Shown here: positions 7,408 to 9,065 of the stretch, piece after piece
Layout of the letters: every line of letters begins with the position of its first letter
Position numbering within the stretch: the first letter of the stretch is position 1
Origin: Halanaerobiaceae bacterium
GTDB lineage: Bacteria > Bacillota_F > Halanaerobiia > Halanaerobiales > CSSED10-376
Length of the DNA stretch: 9,065 nucleotides
NCBI GenBank assembly: GCA_003557445.1
Contig: PWOK01000213.1
Coordinates: 1 to 9,065, forward strand
Direction of reading: 5' to 3'
The notes under the pieces: generated by a model
Told to the model about the DNA's origin: nothing
Database searches by the model: none
What the model saw: only the letters and a program-made list of their open reading frames with translations
Made by a program: the position numbers and the translations under genes

Positions 7408-8550
7408 ATGAAAGCTTTTTATGCAGATAAAATAATTACTGAAAAAAGTATTGAAAAAGAAGCCTATCTATTAATAAATGAAGGTAAGATAACAGGTATC
7501 AAAAAAAATATAGATGGTAATATTCCTGTAAGTAATTATGCCAATCATATAATTGCCCCAGGTTATATTGATTTACATACACATGGTGCTCTGGGATATG
7601 AACCGGGTTATGGTGATAAAAAAGGCTTAAAAAAATGGGCATCTTATAAATTAAAACATGGTGTAACGGGTTTTCTGCCTACAACAGCTTCAATTCCACT
7701 GAAAAATATTAAAAAGGCTGCTACTCAGATTAAAGAACTGGCAGCTCAAGAGAAGACCAATATTCTGGGACTCCATCTGGAAGGACCTTTTTATTCCCGG
7801 GGTAAAAAAATCGGTGTCCAGAATCCTAAACATGTAAGATCAAAATTTACTGATGATTTTAAAGAATTAATAGAGGCCAACAGTGATATTATTAGATATA
7901 TAAGTATAGATCCTTTAATTACTGATTCTGAAAAAATAGTAGCTTTTTGTAATAAGTTAAACATTAAAGTTGCTGCCGGTCACAGTGAAATCAGTTATTT
8001 AGATTTTGAAAAGATTAAAAAAGGTTATTCCAGTATAACTCATACCTTTAATGGTATGAAGGGTATCCATCACCGTAATCCAGGTCTGGCCTATTCTGCC
8101 TGTATGGATGATAACCTTTATGCAGAAATTATCTGTGATGGTATTCATGTAATTAATCCTGTATTAAAAATGTTTTTTCGGCTTAAAGATCACAGAAAAG
8201 CTGTTTTAATAACTGATACATTATCTGCTGCCGGGATGCCTTCTGGTTCAAGTTATTCTATTGGTGATATTCAGGTAAAGATTACTGATGAAGGTAAGGC
8301 AATAACAAATGATGGTACTCTGGCCGGAAGCACTTTAACCCTGGAAAAAGCTGTTGTCAATGTGGTACATAATCTTGATATATCACTGGCTAACGCCATC
8401 CATATGGCCAGCCTTAACCCGGCCCGTCTGCTGGGTATAGATGACCATAAGGGAAGCCTTGCCAAAGGTAAAGATGCTGATTTTATAGTCCTGGATAATA
8501 ATTTAAAGGTAAAAGAAACATTTATTGAGGGTATATCAGTATCTGATTAA
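7408..8550 (+). CDS. nagA: N-acetylglucosamine-6-phosphate deacetylase
   Basis: Predicted 380-residue cytoplasmic amidohydrolase that removes acetate from N-acetylglucosamine 6-phosphate to give glucosamine 6-phosphate, a step in use of amino sugars and recycling of cell-wall sugars. The metal and substrate motifs are intact: His57-x-His59 (DLHTHG), Glu125 in HLEGPF, His192 in AAGHSE, His212 in THTFNGM followed by HHRNPG, a DGIHV motif, and catalytic Asp270 in ITDTLSAAG. The amidohydrolase C-terminal strand region carries ASLNPARLLG and KGKDADFIVLD. Length matches NagA of other bacteria (about 380). No nagB (glucosamine-6-phosphate deaminase) or GlcNAc transporter is visible in the window, although a nagB could lie elsewhere. 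It is the last plus-strand gene and faces a convergent gene 20 bases away. Confidence 0.94.
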   Translation: MKAFYADKIITEKSIEKEAYLLINEGKITGIKKNIDGNIPVSNYANHIIAPGYIDLHTHGALGYEPGYGDKKGLKKWASYKLKHGVTGFLPTTASIPLKNIKKAATQIKELAAQEKTNILGLHLEGPFYSRGKKIGVQNPKHVRSKFTDDFKELIEANSDIIRYISIDPLITDSEKIVAFCNKLNIKVAAGHSEISYLDFEKIKKGYSSITHTFNGMKGIHHRNPGLAYSACMDDNLYAEIICDGIHVINPVLKMFFRLKDHRKAVLITDTLSAAGMPSGSSYSIGDIQVKITDEGKAITNDGTLAGSTLTLEKAVVNVVHNLDISLANAIHMASLNPARLLGIDDHKGSLAKGKDADFIVLDNNLKVKETFIEGISVSD

Positions 8551-8570
8551 TTAACACTTCTATATAGATT

Positions 8571-9065
8571 TTATTTGAGATTAAAAATCAGTAATTCTAA
8601 AAAAGCATTATATTTCGGTTCATCAATATCATCTTCCATCCTGAACAAATTTTCCAGCTTAATAATATCATTTTCTCCTGGAACAAAATAAGGTATTCTT
8701 TCAAGAATAACAGTTTTTCTTTCTCCGTTTTTATTTTTGATTAATAATTCTAATTGTTGTTTATCTGAATATTCTTTCCTCAAATTCCTCGAATCTATTA
8801 TACTTTTATCTTTAACACATCTGTTATTTATTTCTAATATTCTATCTCCTATTTGAAGCCCTGCTTTATCAGCAGAAGAACCCTTCCAATAACAAGTAAT
8901 ATAAAAATCATCATCATGAATAAAACCAAATCCATTTCTACTTTTATCTATATCAACCTGTTTTATTAAAAATATTTCTTGATTATTAAAATCTATAACA
9001 ACTTTAAAGTTTTCTAAAAATTTATTTCCTATTAATAGATGATCTCTATTGCTTTCATAAAAAAC
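8571..9065 (-). CDS. Retropepsin-like aspartyl protease / PDZ domain protein (N-terminus outside window)
   Basis: On the minus strand the frame is open from the window edge (9065) to a TAA at 8571-8573, giving the last 164 residues. It continues through the TTG at 8783, so a 70-residue gene starting there would be an artefact. Residues 10-34 of the fragment (LLIGNKFLENFKVVIDF and following) match the closing strands of retropepsin-like aspartyl proteases, where a Gly-x-x-Phe-Leu turn precedes a Val-x-Ile-Asp-Phe strand. A PDZ domain follows at about 45-115: a GFGF loop, then SSADKAGLQIGDRILEIN and a final strand ERKTVILER. The last 50 residues are charged and unrecognised. The catalytic Asp-Thr/Ser-Gly would lie in the part outside the window, so activity cannot be judged. 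Domain order (protease then PDZ) is known from uncharacterised bacterial proteins. Gene end converges on nagA. Confidence 0.8.
   Translation of the reverse strand, partial: VFYESNRDHLLIGNKFLENFKVVIDFNNQEIFLIKQVDIDKSRNGFGFIHDDDFYITCYWKGSSADKAGLQIGDRILEINNRCVKDKSIIDSRNLRKEYSDKQQLELLIKNKNGERKTVILERIPYFVPGENDIIKLENLFRMEDDIDEPKYNAFLELLIFNLK

Noticed and set aside
7092..7409. Minus-strand open frame of 105 codons opposite the end of ygiQ
   Set aside because: It shadows the ygiQ coding sequence and shows no domain motif; ygiQ is strongly supported by conserved motifs.
8567..8589. GATTTT and AAAATC inverted match between the convergent genes as a terminator
   Set aside because: The six-pair stem has one G-C pair and no proper T-tract; such matches are expected by chance in A+T-rich DNA.
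8571..8783. A 70-residue minus-strand gene starting at TTG 8783
   Set aside because: The frame is open upstream to the window edge and encodes the rest of a PDZ domain, so the TTG is an internal leucine codon.

Overview
The window is strongly A+T-rich and densely coded. Genes are separated by a few to about 95 bases and most have Gram-positive-type Shine-Dalgarno sequences. Codon choice (AGA/AGG, ATA, TTA) and protein style suggest a low-GC Firmicutes bacterium. An anaerobic Halanaerobiales-like lineage is my best guess, from general resemblance only. I see no tRNA, rRNA, CRISPR array, insertion sequence or attachment site.

Left part (1-3167): the end of an unidentified gene overlaps a UvrD/PcrA-like superfamily 1 helicase by 8 bases. 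The helicase overlaps a small stand-alone RecB-type PD-(D/E)XK nuclease by 11 bases. The nuclease keeps all catalytic motifs plus the four cysteines expected for an AddB/Cas4-like iron-sulfur cluster. The three genes look translationally coupled and resemble a split AddAB/AdnAB-type DNA end-processing machine. This is the most interesting part of the window.

Middle part (3188-5573): a ribokinase with a TTG start follows closely. An unusual in-frame ATG-AAA-TAG mini-ORF lies just before it. After a 95-base gap with a plausible sigma-A promoter comes a secreted/membrane protein with bactofilin-like rung repeats and C-terminal membrane helices, then an FxsA-family membrane protein.

Right part (5582-8550): a YgiQ-family (UPF0313) radical SAM protein is followed by N-acetylglucosamine-6-phosphate deacetylase (NagA). 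These seven downstream genes and the partial one all lie on the plus strand. Ribokinase and NagA point to sugar and amino-sugar catabolism or cell-wall recycling, but the neighbouring genes do not form one recognisable pathway.

Right edge (8571-9065, minus strand): a convergent gene runs off the window. Its frame stays open to the edge and encodes the end of a retropepsin-like aspartyl protease domain followed by a PDZ domain. Only 20 bases separate its stop from that of nagA, with no strong terminator visible.
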